Positions 35,670 to 45,265 of a DNA stretch of 64,000 nt are shown here, piece by piece; within the stretch, counting starts at the first letter, position 1; each line of letters starts with the position of its first letter. The notes beneath the pieces are model-generated. The model made no database searches, was not told the DNA's origin, and worked only from the letters and a program-made list of their open reading frames with translations. The position numbers and the translations under genes are program-made. The stretch is from positions 1 to 64,000 of the forward strand of contig NZ_MWWV01000003.1 in the NCBI RefSeq assembly GCF_002259645.1. Direction: 5' to 3'. Source of the stretch: Bifidobacterium tissieri (GTDB taxonomy: Bacteria; Actinomycetota; Actinomycetes; Actinomycetales; Bifidobacteriaceae).

Positions 35670-37085
35670 ATGACTGACGACCGAATCGTTACCAATGGCC
35701 CCCGGAATGGCTGGAACGGTCAGGGCGTGAACGCCGATACCAAGACGGCCTCGTGCCCTGCGCCTCACTCCGGGAAGACTCCGGCACCTCTGCCCCGTGC
35801 GGATCGCGGTGCGAAGTCGCCCGCTTCCGATGCCGGCATCGCCGGTAACACTGGTACCTCCAATACCTCCAATACCTCCAATATTCCCGGTAGCTCCATT
35901 GCCCATGCATCCAAGACCGATGCGTCCAGGCTCCCGTCCATCGCCACCGCGCCGACACTGAATAGCAGCGAAACCCTAGACGCATGCCGTGTTGGCCGGT
36001 TGGCTCCGTCGCCTACCGGCCGCATGCATATCGGCAACGTGTACGCGGCGCTGGCCGCCTGGCTGAGCGTGCGAGCCGAGCGCCCGCATACCGCCGCAGA
36101 CCCTAATCTCCCCATTCTCCCCAACCATTCCGGCATCCTCCGCCTGCGCATCGAGGACATCGACACCCCGCGCGTGCGCAAGGACGCCGACCGCTGGATC
36201 ATGGACGACCTCCACTGGCTTGGTCTGGACTGGGACGGCGACCCCGTGTACCAGTCGGACCGCTTCGACCTGTACGATCAGGCGCTGCACGATCTATGCG
36301 ACGCTGGACTCCTTTACCCCTGCTTCTGCTCGCGCGCGGAGATTCGCGCCGCGTCGGCACCGCAGGAGGGCGATGGATACGTGATCTACCCTGGCACCTG
36401 CGCCCGCTTGGATTCCACCGAACGCGACCGGAGGCTTGCGGAGAAACGCCGGCATTCCTGGCGCGTTCACCTGCCGCAGGAACAGCTGGACTTCGACGAC
36501 GCGGTGTTTGGCACCCAGGAATTCGATCTCGCCCGACAGATCGGCGACACCGTGCTGCGCCGCTCCGACGGCCTGTACGCGTATCAGCTCGCCGTGGTGG
36601 TGGATGACCTGCTGATGGGCGTAAACGACGTGGTGCGTGGCCGCGATCTGCTGCGTTCCACCGCCTTGCAGCTGTGGATTCGCGATCGCATGGCCGAGTG
36701 CGGCTGGCACTCGCAACCGTCGATTGACACCGATCTCCCCGCGGCCGCGCACCATGCACATACCGCTACGCGCACCCCACATACTGCGAACAACTTTGGG
36801 AATATCCCCGCACCATCCGCCGCAATCCGGTTCGCACACCTGCCCCTGATCGACGACCCGAGCGGCAAGCGCCTAGCCAAACGCGACCGTGCGCTCGACC
36901 TCGGCGTGCTGCGCGAGGAAGGTGTGACCCCGGAATCGGTGATCGGCTACTGCGCATGGCTGCTTCGTCTGCGCAATACCCCCGAACCGATCAGTGCCCA
37001 CGATCTGCTCAAAGACTTTTCCTGGGACCCGTTGCGCGCCGATCATACCGATCGCGCCTGCGATCCGACCGCGTTATTCGCCTGA
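35670..37085 (+). CDS. gluQ: Glutamyl-Q tRNA(Asp) synthetase
   Basis: 471 residues. It is a GltX paralogue without the anticodon-binding domain that attaches Glu to queuosine in tRNA-Asp. [17 protein letters not shown] is the HIGH-type motif, KRLAKRDRA the KMSKS-type loop, and YPCFCSRAE with YPGTC supply the zinc Cys ligands that GluQ keeps. The core matches the usual ~300 residues, but there is a 105-residue polar N-terminal extension containing SNTSNTSN and Thr/Ser/Pro-rich sequence. A 25-residue His/Thr/Ala-rich insertion lies before [10 protein letters not shown]. The ATG at 35670 follows GGGCGGAG. An internal start near residue 105 is possible but has no ribosome site. Confidence 0.88.
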   Translation: MTDDRIVTNGPRNGWNGQGVNADTKTASCPAPHSGKTPAPLPRADRGAKSPASDAGIAGNTGTSNTSNTSNIPGSSIAHASKTDASRLPSIATAPTLNSSETLDACRVGRLAPSPTGRMHIGNVYAALAAWLSVRAERPHTAADPNLPILPNHSGILRLRIEDIDTPRVRKDADRWIMDDLHWLGLDWDGDPVYQSDRFDLYDQALHDLCDAGLLYPCFCSRAEIRAASAPQEGDGYVIYPGTCARLDSTERDRRLAEKRRHSWRVHLPQEQLDFDDAVFGTQEFDLARQIGDTVLRRSDGLYAYQLAVVVDDLLMGVNDVVRGRDLLRSTALQLWIRDRMAECGWHSQPSIDTDLPAAAHHAHTATRTPHTANNFGNIPAPSAAIRFAHLPLIDDPSGKRLAKRDRALDLGVLREEGVTPESVIGYCAWLLRLRNTPEPISAHDLLKDFSWDPLRADHTDRACDPTALFA

Positions 37086-37303
37086 TCCGAACCCGCGAAT
37101 TGCCGTATTCCCAATACGGGGGTACGCCAAAGACCGTGGCGGCGTTAGGATTATTGCGTTGTGCCACGTGGTTTGGCGATGTTGCGATTTCGTGTTGATG
37201 CCGATGCCGCCACGCCACTGACGCGAGGGGTTGCGAATGACTCGATCGAGGCGGACGGTGGAATCGGAACGCGGCTAACGTGAATCTATGGATGGGAGTC
37301 GGT

Positions 37304-38482
37304 ATGTTCGGTGGTCGTTCCTCTCGACATGGGAAATCCGGTAGGGGACGGCATGCGGGTGCGGCAGCGCAGTCTGCTCGACTCGGTCAGGCCTCTCAAC
37401 CCGCCCAGGTCGCCCGGACCGCTCGTTCCTCCCGGCATGCCCGCCCAACCCAGTCCTCCCAACCCACATCCGCAGCCCCGACCTCCACCGCTTCCTCGAC
37501 TCTCTGGACCCCCACCCCGTTCGCCGAGGCAACCGACATCACCGACCTCGTAACCAATCAGCGTCGCCTGCGCCGCAACCTCATCATCATGCGCGTGATC
37601 ACCGCGCTGCTGCTCATTGCCGCCGTATGCGTGGCCGGATTCCCCGTGGCCCTGCAATACCAGTCGTCCCAGCGTTTGGCGCAGACATCGAACAACGCCC
37701 AGAATCAGGTGGCGAACTGGCCGTACCCCAAGGCCGAAGAGGCGCTCAAAGCGGCCCGCGCCTACAACAAACGCCTCGCCGCATCCGGTCAGCCGGTGCT
37801 GGGCGAGGCCATCGACCCGTTCGCCGCTGCGGCCGGCGGCTCAAAGGCGAGCGACGAGGATTCCGCTTCGTCGAAAGACAAGGAATACCAGTCCCTGCTC
37901 GACTCCGGAAACGGCGTGATGGGCACGATCCGCATCCCCAAGGTGTCGATCGACCTGCCGATCTACCACGGCACTTCGGAGAAGGCGCTCGCGTCGGGTG
38001 CCGGCCACCTGTATGGTTCGAGCCTGCCCGTGGGCGGTGAATCCACGCATTCGGTGATTACCGGGCATCGCGGCCTGGTGGAGGCGATGATGTTCACTCG
38101 TCTGGACGAGATGAAGGAGGGGGACTTCTTCTACATCGAAGTGATGGGCGAGACGTTGGGATACAAGGTGGATCGCATCACCGTGATCGAACCGAACGAC
38201 ACTTCGCAGTTGAAGATCGTGCCGGGCGAGGACCGCGTGACGCTGATGACGTGCACGCCGTACGGCGTGAACACGCATCGTCTGCTCGTGTCCGGACATC
38301 GCGTGGCGATTCCTGTGCCGGCCCCCGACCCGAGTGACCTGCATGACGGCCGGACCGCGGGAATCGTGACCGGCGTGACCATACTCGCGGTGGGCTGGTT
38401 CGCAGTGGCGCTGCTGCGTCGATTGCGTCGCATGCCGTGGCGGTCCATGCACCACGCCGGTGAGTGGCCGCATCGCTGGTAG
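37304..38482 (+). CDS. srtC: Class C (pilus) sortase
   Basis: 392 residues. The N-terminal 70 are a polar cytoplasmic region rich in Ser, Arg, Ala, Pro, Thr and Gln. A membrane anchor (LIIMRVITALLLIAAVCVAGF) follows near residue 95. The sortase domain carries ITGHRG (catalytic His), TLMTCTPYG (catalytic Cys) and RLLVSGHR (catalytic Arg). A second C-terminal membrane helix and basic tail are the hallmark of pilus-polymerising class C enzymes. The ATG at 37304 follows GGGAG; GTG at 37280 and ATG at 37292 are alternatives. It lies upstream of the two pilin genes on the same strand, with 448 bp before the first pilin. Confidence 0.9.
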   Translation: MFGGRSSRHGKSGRGRHAGAAAQSARLGQASQPAQVARTARSSRHARPTQSSQPTSAAPTSTASSTLWTPTPFAEATDITDLVTNQRRLRRNLIIMRVITALLLIAAVCVAGFPVALQYQSSQRLAQTSNNAQNQVANWPYPKAEEALKAARAYNKRLAASGQPVLGEAIDPFAAAAGGSKASDEDSASSKDKEYQSLLDSGNGVMGTIRIPKVSIDLPIYHGTSEKALASGAGHLYGSSLPVGGESTHSVITGHRGLVEAMMFTRLDEMKEGDFFYIEVMGETLGYKVDRITVIEPNDTSQLKIVPGEDRVTLMTCTPYGVNTHRLLVSGHRVAIPVPAPDPSDLHDGRTAGIVTGVTILAVGWFAVALLRRLRRMPWRSMHHAGEWPHRW

Positions 38483-38930
38483 CACGCGATCGATTCGGCA
38501 TCGATCGTCGATCATTGACGATGCGGCGACTGATTCTTGATTTACGATCCAGTGGACGTTCTGATCCAGTGGCGTCCTGACGGCTGCCCAATAGACGCTA
38601 ATGGACGTCGTATGGCAAGATTCCTCATGCGTTGCATGGCATGTTCCGCCGTGAGTGCGGCCCCCGATTGTTGCGGTGAGATGAATTTTGGGGCTTTTCT
38701 GAGACTTTTCCCCAACTCGGGGGCACAGGTGTGAAGCACATTTTCCAAGCGGTCACCATCGTGCCAATGGGGGTACGACACGAAAACTGGTGGGCGTTAA
38801 AGGGGGGTCGTGGGGTAGGGGGCTTCCGTCTACAGTGCGGTTCTGTTGGCACTGTTATGCGGCGTGGACATGCGTAGGGGTGCGTGGCATTGCTGCAATC
38901 TCGCGCTCGGCAAAAGCGCAGGAAGAAGAC
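38483..38930 (+). promoter_or_regulatory. Gap between sortase and tip pilin, with G-rich tracts
   Basis: No gene is supportable. GATCCAGTGG is directly repeated (38546 and 38562). AAAGGGGGGTCGTGGGGTAG (from about 38799) carries a G6 run in frame with, but upstream of, the tip pilin start. The frame is open from GTG 38790 through this run into the pilin. The actual ATG at 38931 has its own AGGAAG site, so I treat the run as leader sequence. Confidence 0.4.
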
Positions 38931-41321
38931 ATGACGAGAATGAAGAAGAACAAGAAGCCCGGAAGGGTAGGGGGAGCAGGCGCTCGCCTCGTGGCGGTGG
39001 CGTCCGCCGTGGCGATGTTCCTCGCCGTGGCAGTGGGCGGTTCCGCCATCGCCGCCACGCCGACCAACTCCGCATCGCCGTCCGAGATCACGAAGACGGC
39101 TGTTCCCAAGACTGTCGCGACGAACGATGGAGTGTCTCTGGGCGTTCCGCAACATACGAAGATCGTGAACGCGCCGGACAAGGATGGCAAGTACACCGTT
39201 TCCTTGAACGTGACCGGTGCCGTCGACAGCTCCACATCCACCACGTCCAAGCCGCTCGACATCGTGCTCGTGCTCGATGAGTCGGGCTCCATGGAGAACT
39301 CGATCAGTTACTCGGACAGGACCACCAAACAGCAGGCGTTGGTGACTGCGGTCGATTCCTTCCTTGATATGACGGCGAAAGCTAACGAGCAGTTGCCGGC
39401 GAACGCCGAGAAACATCAGGTGTCGTTGGTGAAGTTCGCCAGTGATAAGAGCGATCAAATAGGTAATGACACGAATTGGCGGGGGTACAACTACTCGCAG
39501 ATCGTCAGTGGCTTCACCACCGATTTCAATGGTCTGAGGAATACCGTAGGTCAGTTGAAGCCCTCGGGTGCTACTCGTGCGGATTACGGTCTGCAGAAGG
39601 CCCAGGATGTGTTGCGTAACAAGCGTGCGGACGCGAAGCAGGTCGTCCTGTTCTTCACGGATGGCGTGCCGACCTCTCAGAGAGATTTTGATAATCAGGT
39701 CGCCAGTGATGCAATAACCGCGGCTAGGGAGATGAAGCAGGCCGGCACCGACATCTACAGCGTCGGTGTAGTGGATGGAGCCGATCCGGGCAATACCACC
39801 GATAAGAGCGTTAACTCGTTCCTGAATGCCGTGTCGAGCAACTATCCCAACGCAACATTGACTAAAGACAACTGGAATCGCTGGAACTGGAACCTCGGTC
39901 AGGGCGGCAATCAGGGCTATTATCAGTCCGCGTCCTCCGCTGAGGAACTGAAGAGCGTATTCGACAAGATTCAGCAGCAGATCACGACCACGGTGCTGTA
40001 TCAGGGCGTCCGCATCGAAGATGCGCTGTCCAAGGACAATTGGGTGACGTTCACGGGCGCAAACAATGCTCCCGAATTCACCTACAGCAAGACCGTCAAC
40101 GGCAAGACGACGGACTACACGCCAGACAATAAGGCCACGGTCGATGGCAACGGCAAGATCGTCTGGTATCCGGAAGGCCAGAACGGTCAGCTTGAAGCCG
40201 GCACCACTTACACGGTGAACTTCACGGTGAAGACAACCCAGAAGGCATACGATGCCGCAGCCGCTAACCACAAGGACGACTCCGCCGCGACTGGCAACAA
40301 CAACTTCTACACGAACGACAACGACACCGCCAAGGTCTTCTACAAGACGGTGACGTCGGTCAACGGTCAGCCGACCGTGAGCGACGAGAACAACACGCCG
40401 TACAACAAGCCGCTGATCACGTTGCCGACCTCGACCATCATCGTGACCAAGACCTGGGCAGACGGCAACGAGCAGCACGGTTCGGATGCCGTAACCGTGC
40501 ATCTGAAGCAGGACGGCAAGAACTACGGCGATGCAGTCACGCTGAACGCGGCCGATGAATGGAGGCACGACTTCACGGTTCCGGCCGGCCCCGATGGCCA
40601 TCAGTACACAGTGACCGAACAGTCGGTGGACGGTTACGACTCCTCCGTGTCGGTGTCAGTGTCCACCGCGCCGTCCAGCGCCGACAACGGCGTGATCACG
40701 CTCAAGGGACTGGATGAGCAGAAGGGCGCCGCGGCCATCACTAACACCGCGTCGTCGGTGATGCTGCCTGCCGCCGATCTCAAGGTGACCAAGCAGGTCA
40801 AAGGCCATGCCGCGGCCAACGATTTCGGCTTCACCCTTGCTTGTGAAACGACGAACGACCAGAACGCCGGATCCTGCAAGAACGTGAGCGGACTGGACAG
40901 CAACGGCCAGTTGCGCGCGACCGTGTCTAAGGACGTGCTCGCTAAGTCCAATGACTCCGCGGAAGCGTCCTTCGGCACCACCAACCAGAATCTGAAGTTC
41001 AAGGTGCCGTCGGGCAGCGCGAACGAGGTCGTGTACACGTTCAAGATCACCGAAAACGGTGCCGACAATGCACCTGCCGGCTGGCAGTACGACACCGCCG
41101 AACACATCGTGACCGTGACCGTGGCCAAGAACGCCGATGGCAAGTGGGCCGCAACCGTCTCCGGTAACAATCCGAAGTTCGTAAACCGCTACGTGGCCGT
41201 GGCTGCGCTGCCGTTGACCGGTGGGACCACCGGGCGGGCGTGGATTGTGGCGGCTGGCGTGCTGCTGGCGCTGGCCGGTGGTGCGGGCTATGTGGCGTGG
41301 CGTCGTTGCATGACGGTCTGA
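38931..41321 (+). CDS. Tip pilin/adhesin with von Willebrand A domain, LPLTG-anchored
   Basis: 796 residues. Signal peptide: KKNKKPGRVGG, a hydrophobic helix, cleavage near IAATPT. A VWA domain at about 105-345 has the MIDAS motif DESGS (in VLVLDESGSMENS). A middle region contains collagen-binding CnaB-like folds (TIIVTKTWADGNEQHGSDAV; YTVTEQSVDGYDSS is an E-box) and a third domain of FctA/Spy0128 type (ADLKVTKQVKG..., FTLACETTN). These usually form internal isopeptide bonds. C-terminal LPLTGG, hydrophobic helix and WRRCMTV form the sorting signal. Domain order matches tip adhesins of sortase-dependent pili. The ATG at 38931 follows AGGAAG. Confidence 0.9.
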   Translation: MTRMKKNKKPGRVGGAGARLVAVASAVAMFLAVAVGGSAIAATPTNSASPSEITKTAVPKTVATNDGVSLGVPQHTKIVNAPDKDGKYTVSLNVTGAVDSSTSTTSKPLDIVLVLDESGSMENSISYSDRTTKQQALVTAVDSFLDMTAKANEQLPANAEKHQVSLVKFASDKSDQIGNDTNWRGYNYSQIVSGFTTDFNGLRNTVGQLKPSGATRADYGLQKAQDVLRNKRADAKQVVLFFTDGVPTSQRDFDNQVASDAITAAREMKQAGTDIYSVGVVDGADPGNTTDKSVNSFLNAVSSNYPNATLTKDNWNRWNWNLGQGGNQGYYQSASSAEELKSVFDKIQQQITTTVLYQGVRIEDALSKDNWVTFTGANNAPEFTYSKTVNGKTTDYTPDNKATVDGNGKIVWYPEGQNGQLEAGTTYTVNFTVKTTQKAYDAAAANHKDDSAATGNNNFYTNDNDTAKVFYKTVTSVNGQPTVSDENNTPYNKPLITLPTSTIIVTKTWADGNEQHGSDAVTVHLKQDGKNYGDAVTLNAADEWRHDFTVPAGPDGHQYTVTEQSVDGYDSSVSVSVSTAPSSADNGVITLKGLDEQKGAAAITNTASSVMLPAADLKVTKQVKGHAAANDFGFTLACETTNDQNAGSCKNVSGLDSNGQLRATVSKDVLAKSNDSAEASFGTTNQNLKFKVPSGSANEVVYTFKITENGADNAPAGWQYDTAEHIVTVTVAKNADGKWAATVSGNNPKFVNRYVAVAALPLTGGTTGRAWIVAAGVLLALAGGAGYVAWRRCMTV

Positions 41322-41423
41322 ACTGTCCCTGAAATCCAGAAAATTTGCGGTCGCGGAAGGTGTGAGTCTTCCGCCTCCGCGACCCATAACAAATATCAAG
41401 TAAAGGAAAGAGAGGGTTTTCTC

Positions 41424-42959
41424 ATGAAGTTGAGGAAGCTTTTCGCGGGAGTCGCCGCAGCGGCGACCCTGCTTGGTGGCATGGCGTTCGGTGCCGCCAC
41501 CGCCAGCGCGGCTGAAGTCGTCAACGACAACGCCACGTTCACGTTCACCGCTGAGAACGCCGAGCAGCTGACCGGCCGCAATGTCACCGCCTACAAGATC
41601 GGTGACTACGTGAAGTACGGTTCCGACGCGAACACCGCCTACGGTGTACAGACCGTCGCCGGCAACGCCGAGGCCGTCAAGACCGCGCTCGAGGCCGCCG
41701 GACAGAAGAACGTCCAGCCCGATTACCTGGCCAACGCGCTCTCCGCCGGAGTCCTTGACGTCTCCGCCACCCGTCCATGGGCCGACGGCACTACCCGCAA
41801 GTTCGCCGACAACCTCGCCAAGGCTCAGCTCGCCGGCGGCCAGACCGTCAACCTGAGCGCCGCCACTAAGGTCAACGACGCCACCGGTGACGCCACCTAC
41901 GCCGCCACCGTGAGCCTGCCGGCCGGCATCTACGTGTTCCTGGACAACACCGCCGCGACCGGTGAGATCACCAAGGCCGTGCCGATGATCGTCGCCTCCG
42001 GCACCGTCACCAAGGAGGGCGTGCTGACCGAGCCGACCGCCGCCGCCACCGTGAACTTCAAGAACTCGAAGAACGAGGACAAGACCAAGACCGCCGACAA
42101 GACCAGCGTTTCCGTGGGCGACACCATCGAGTACACCCTGCAGGGCAAGGTCGCCAACCCGGCCCCCGCCACCTTCGTGTTCACCGATAAGCCGGGCAAG
42201 GGCCTGACCGTCGCCGCCAACACCAAGTTCACCGTGACCGCCGACGGCGAGGACGTTCCCGCCTCCGACTACACCGTCGCCGGCCTCGAGGCCGACCTGC
42301 AGGGCGACGGTGCCAAGACCTTCACCATCACGCTGAACACCCCGGCCGCATACGCCGGTAAGACCATCGTGGTGAAGTACTCCGCCACCGTGAACGCCGA
42401 TGCCGCCAACCAGGACGGCGTCGTCAACGAGCTGCTGGGCAACAACGACAAGTACACCCAGACCAAGGTCTCCCTGTACAAGTTCAGCTTCGACAAGAAG
42501 GACGCCGCTGGCAGCGCAGTCGAGGGCGCCAAATTCGAACTGTCCGTCGCCAAGGACCAGACCGGCAAGCTGCCGACCGTCGGCACCACCGCCACCTCCG
42601 GCGACAACGGCAAGGTGACCTTCTCCGGTCTCGCCGCCGGCACCTACACCGTGACCGAGACCAAGGTCGCCGACGGCTACCTGCAGTCCGCCAACAACAA
42701 GGTCGTCTTCACCGTGACCATCGCCGAGAACGGCGCCGTCACCTTCGACAAGACCATCACCTCCGATCCGTTCGGCCTGGTGACCCTGAATGAGAAGAAG
42801 ACCACCGCCACCGTGACCAACGTGAAGAACGTCACCGAACTGCCGAAGACCGGTGCCGCCGGCATCGCCATGTTCGTGGCTCTGGGCGTGGTTCTGGCCG
42901 GTGCCGCCGCAACGGTGTACGCCAAGTCCCGTCGCACCAGCGCCGCGCTGCACGCCTGA
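41424..42959 (+). CDS. Major (shaft) pilin with isopeptide domains, LPKTG-anchored
   Basis: 511 residues. Signal peptide MKLRKLFAGVAAAATLLGG, cleavage near ASAAEV. An N-terminal domain, a fimbrial isopeptide-forming domain (KTSVSVGDTIEYTLQG) and a CnaB-type domain with E-box TYTVTETKVADGY near residue 407 follow. Then come LPKTG near 473, a hydrophobic helix and KSRRTSAALHA. The lysine accepting the sortase bond is not obvious: no canonical YPK motif is seen, but TVNFKNSKN near residue 210 occupies the expected position. It lies 102 bp after the tip pilin with its own ribosome site (AAAGGAAAGAGAG). Very GC-rich, strongly biased codons suggest high expression. Confidence 0.92.
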   Translation: MKLRKLFAGVAAAATLLGGMAFGAATASAAEVVNDNATFTFTAENAEQLTGRNVTAYKIGDYVKYGSDANTAYGVQTVAGNAEAVKTALEAAGQKNVQPDYLANALSAGVLDVSATRPWADGTTRKFADNLAKAQLAGGQTVNLSAATKVNDATGDATYAATVSLPAGIYVFLDNTAATGEITKAVPMIVASGTVTKEGVLTEPTAAATVNFKNSKNEDKTKTADKTSVSVGDTIEYTLQGKVANPAPATFVFTDKPGKGLTVAANTKFTVTADGEDVPASDYTVAGLEADLQGDGAKTFTITLNTPAAYAGKTIVVKYSATVNADAANQDGVVNELLGNNDKYTQTKVSLYKFSFDKKDAAGSAVEGAKFELSVAKDQTGKLPTVGTTATSGDNGKVTFSGLAAGTYTVTETKVADGYLQSANNKVVFTVTIAENGAVTFDKTITSDPFGLVTLNEKKTTATVTNVKNVTELPKTGAAGIAMFVALGVVLAGAAATVYAKSRRTSAALHA

Positions 42960-43016
42960 TCGCACACTGCACGCCTGATCATGAACTGATCAGAACACTG
43001 GTGCGATAACCATCTC

Positions 43017-43057
43017 GAGGGGCTGGGGCTGAACTGATCGTTTGGCTCCGGCCCCTC
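43017..43057 (+). terminator. Imperfect hairpin after the pilin operon
   Basis: GAGGGGCTGGGGC pairs with GCTCCGGCCCCTC (11 of 13). There is no T-tract, so efficiency is uncertain. A 16-bp perfect palindrome, CATATCCATGGATATG (43072-43087), follows. Confidence 0.5.
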
Positions 43058-43220
43058 CCATATCCAGCGACCATATCCATGGATATGCGTATGAACACCA
43101 GAGACGCATCCTTGGATCCTTTGACAATACTGACATATCCATTTGGCGGCACGATCGTCAACTCTCCGTCCCCGATTCCCACCTCCCGTCTGCCGACCGG
43201 TTTCGCGCTAGGGGAGGATG

Positions 43221-43249
43221 TCGAGAATGGGGTCGGGGGGGGGTATATT
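43221..43249 (+). promoter_or_regulatory. Promoter-like region with G9 tract in the spacer
   Basis: TATATT (43244-43249) is a good -10 element and is immediately preceded by nine G (43235-43243). The tract therefore lies in the -35/-10 spacer. Gain or loss of G by slipped-strand mispairing would change the spacer length and switch the promoter. The downstream gene starts at 43455. No clear -35 is visible. Confidence 0.5.
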
Positions 43250-43454
43250 TAAAGATCTCGATAACATATGGGACGGCGCAGTGAGGCCGTGCCCACATGC
43301 CTTTCTTTTCTGACGCGGACCAGCCGTGTCGACATCGCTCCCCGGCGCATGCCCGCGTCCATTTCAACACCGTCATCAGTGACGGATCGGTGCGCGTGGG
43401 CGGTTTTTCGTGGCACTGAAGCCGCTGCTGAGACAAACCACGAAGGGGAAACTC

Positions 43455-44258
43455 ATGAGAACCGGGGAATTCACCCAGGAGGAAATCACCTATCTGCGGT
43501 CATTACGGGCTGTGGCGCGTGTGTCGAACGGTCGCATCCGCTACACCGAGGAATTCAAACGCGAATGCATGCGCCGGTACGCGGCGGGTGAGTCGCCGGC
43601 CCGTATCTTCCGCGATGCCGGACTCGATTCGGCACTGATCGGATACAAGCGCATCGAACGTTGCATCTCGCGCTGGCGCGGCATCGAAGCCGAGGCGGAT
43701 AACACGTCGCCGAACAAGAGCGGTGTCAATGGTGTCAATGGCGGCAATGGTACCGCCGACGGCCACCATGACCAATCCGACGACGACTATGACAACGAAG
43801 CATTCTCGCCACGTCTCGTCGTGCGTTCTGGACGTCGCGATCTGCGCGATCTGCTGATCGCACAACAGGTGCGTCGCATCGCCGAACTCGAGCGTGAGGT
43901 GACCGAGCTCAAGGCCGAAGTGGAGGTCACCATCGATCACGGCGATTCCGCAGAGGATGCGGACGGCGTGGTCGGTGCGTTTGGCGAGAATGGCGTGGTC
44001 AGCGAGATCGGTGAAACCACGAATCGAATTTCTCGGGGGGGGGGCTTCGATGGGCGATCGCAATCGGCATTCTATCGATGCCGCTGCGTAACCGGTTTGG
44101 CGACGTTCCGTTGCCGGTCGTTGTGCATCCGTCGGTATGCGTCCGGAGTCGGTCGGCCTCGGGCCCAGACGGTTCCCGTATCCGTCCGACGTCCGAAATC
44201 GGTCGGATCCGCGAGCGCGGCACGATATACAGCGGTGTCGCAAAGCGTACTAGCATAG
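43455..44258 (+). CDS. Helix-turn-helix protein, phase-variable C-terminus (paralogue 1)
   Basis: 267 residues in the present frame. Residues 1-75 form a helix-turn-helix region (YLRSLRAVARVSNGR, then FKRECMRRYAAGESPARIFR and IGYKRIERCISRW) resembling the N-terminal domain of IS3-type OrfA. A polar Asn/Gly/Asp-rich linker and a coiled coil (QQVRRIAELEREVTELKAEVEV) follow. At 44035-44044 lies a G10 tract. With G10 the frame continues to 44258 with a Cys/Arg/Ser-rich, unnatural-looking tail. With G9 it ends at TAA 44089-44091, and with G11 at 44293. The ATG follows GAAGGGGAA. 66-70% of HTH residues match the protein at 45916. Likely a regulator domesticated from a transposon; no transposase catalytic domain is present. 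Confidence 0.7.
   Translation: MRTGEFTQEEITYLRSLRAVARVSNGRIRYTEEFKRECMRRYAAGESPARIFRDAGLDSALIGYKRIERCISRWRGIEAEADNTSPNKSGVNGVNGGNGTADGHHDQSDDDYDNEAFSPRLVVRSGRRDLRDLLIAQQVRRIAELEREVTELKAEVEVTIDHGDSAEDADGVVGAFGENGVVSEIGETTNRISRGGGFDGRSQSAFYRCRCVTGLATFRCRSLCIRRYASGVGRPRAQTVPVSVRRPKSVGSASAARYTAVSQSVLA
44035..44044 (+). repeat. G10 homopolymer tract inside the coding frame
   Basis: Ten consecutive G after TCTC. Reading frame from 43455 crosses it as CGG GGG GGG GGC. One-base changes give three different C-termini. Confidence 0.9.
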
Positions 44259-44365
44259 CGTGCAGTGGTTCCGCCGCCTGTGTGCGATCGTGAATGATTG
44301 TGAATGATCGTGAAATTCAGGCTCGGAACGGTTTGCGTGGCATACGGAAGGGAAAACGGACGACG

Positions 44366-45265
44366 ATGGTCGCATACATGGATCACAAGGATCTGACCAA
44401 TGAAACGATCGATGATGCACGACGACAGGAGATCGTCGACGGTGTGCATCGCGTGCTCGATGACATCGCCGCCGCGGAGTCCGATGCTGGACGCGCAGCC
44501 GGTTCCGTGCGACTGCTCGCCGCCACCAAGACGCGTGACGTTGGTGAGATCATGGCTGCGGTCGATGCCGGCGTGCGCATGATCGGCGAAAACCGCCCGC
44601 AGGAGATCGAGGTCAAGGCTCCCGGACTGGTACGGCAGTGCGCCGTCCGCGGATTCGCGCTCGGCGAGGCGGCAAACGACGGCACCGATGATGCGCAGGC
44701 CGCTGCCGCCGCGGTGGCGAATGCTGGGGCGGCTGACGCCGCTTCGGGATCCACTGCTTCGGTTCCTGCCGCGCTCGCCCCGTTGCCGTTCCATCTGATC
44801 GGCCAGCTGCAGTCCAACAAGATCAACAAGGTGTTGCCTCACGTCACCACCATCGAATCCGTGGACAATTTCGCCCTTGCGCAGAAGATCGCCAAGCGTG
44901 CCGAGGCTCGTGGACTCACCGTGGGAGTGCTGCTTGAGGTCAACGAATCCGGCGAAGAGAGCAAATCCGGATGCGAGCCGGCCGAGGCCGCCGATCTTGC
45001 CGCGCAGATCGCCGAACTCAAGGGACTGCATCTCGAAGGTCTAATGACGATCGGCGCGCATGTGCCCGACGAGGCCGTGATCCGCCGTGGATTTGCCCAT
45101 CTGCGCGAAACGCGTGACGCGTTGCTGGCATCCGGCGTCCCGGTGCTCGCCGACTGCCGTGAGCTGTCGATGGGCATGACGCACGACATGGCGATCGCCA
45201 TCAGTGAGGGGTCCACCATCGTGCGCGTGGGTACTGCCATCTTCGGCGAGCGCGCGTTCATCTGA
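44366..45265 (+). CDS. yggS: PLP-homeostasis protein, YggS/PROSC family
   Basis: 299 residues. A TIM-barrel protein binding pyridoxal 5'-phosphate. RLLAATKTRDVGEI carries the PLP-binding Lys, then GENRPQEI; after an insertion come FHLIGQLQSNKINKVLPHV, VNESGEESKSGC, GLMTIGAH, CRELSMGMTHDMAIAI and the C-terminal RVGTAIFGERAF. All family motifs are present. Between the first two there is a 45-residue Ala/Gly/Asp-rich insertion not found in typical YggS. The ATG at 44366 follows GGAAGGGAAAACGG. It lies between the two HTH paralogues, not next to ftsZ or sepF as is common in actinobacteria. Confidence 0.92.
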   Translation: MVAYMDHKDLTNETIDDARRQEIVDGVHRVLDDIAAAESDAGRAAGSVRLLAATKTRDVGEIMAAVDAGVRMIGENRPQEIEVKAPGLVRQCAVRGFALGEAANDGTDDAQAAAAAVANAGAADAASGSTASVPAALAPLPFHLIGQLQSNKINKVLPHVTTIESVDNFALAQKIAKRAEARGLTVGVLLEVNESGEESKSGCEPAEAADLAAQIAELKGLHLEGLMTIGAHVPDEAVIRRGFAHLRETRDALLASGVPVLADCRELSMGMTHDMAIAISEGSTIVRVGTAIFGERAFI

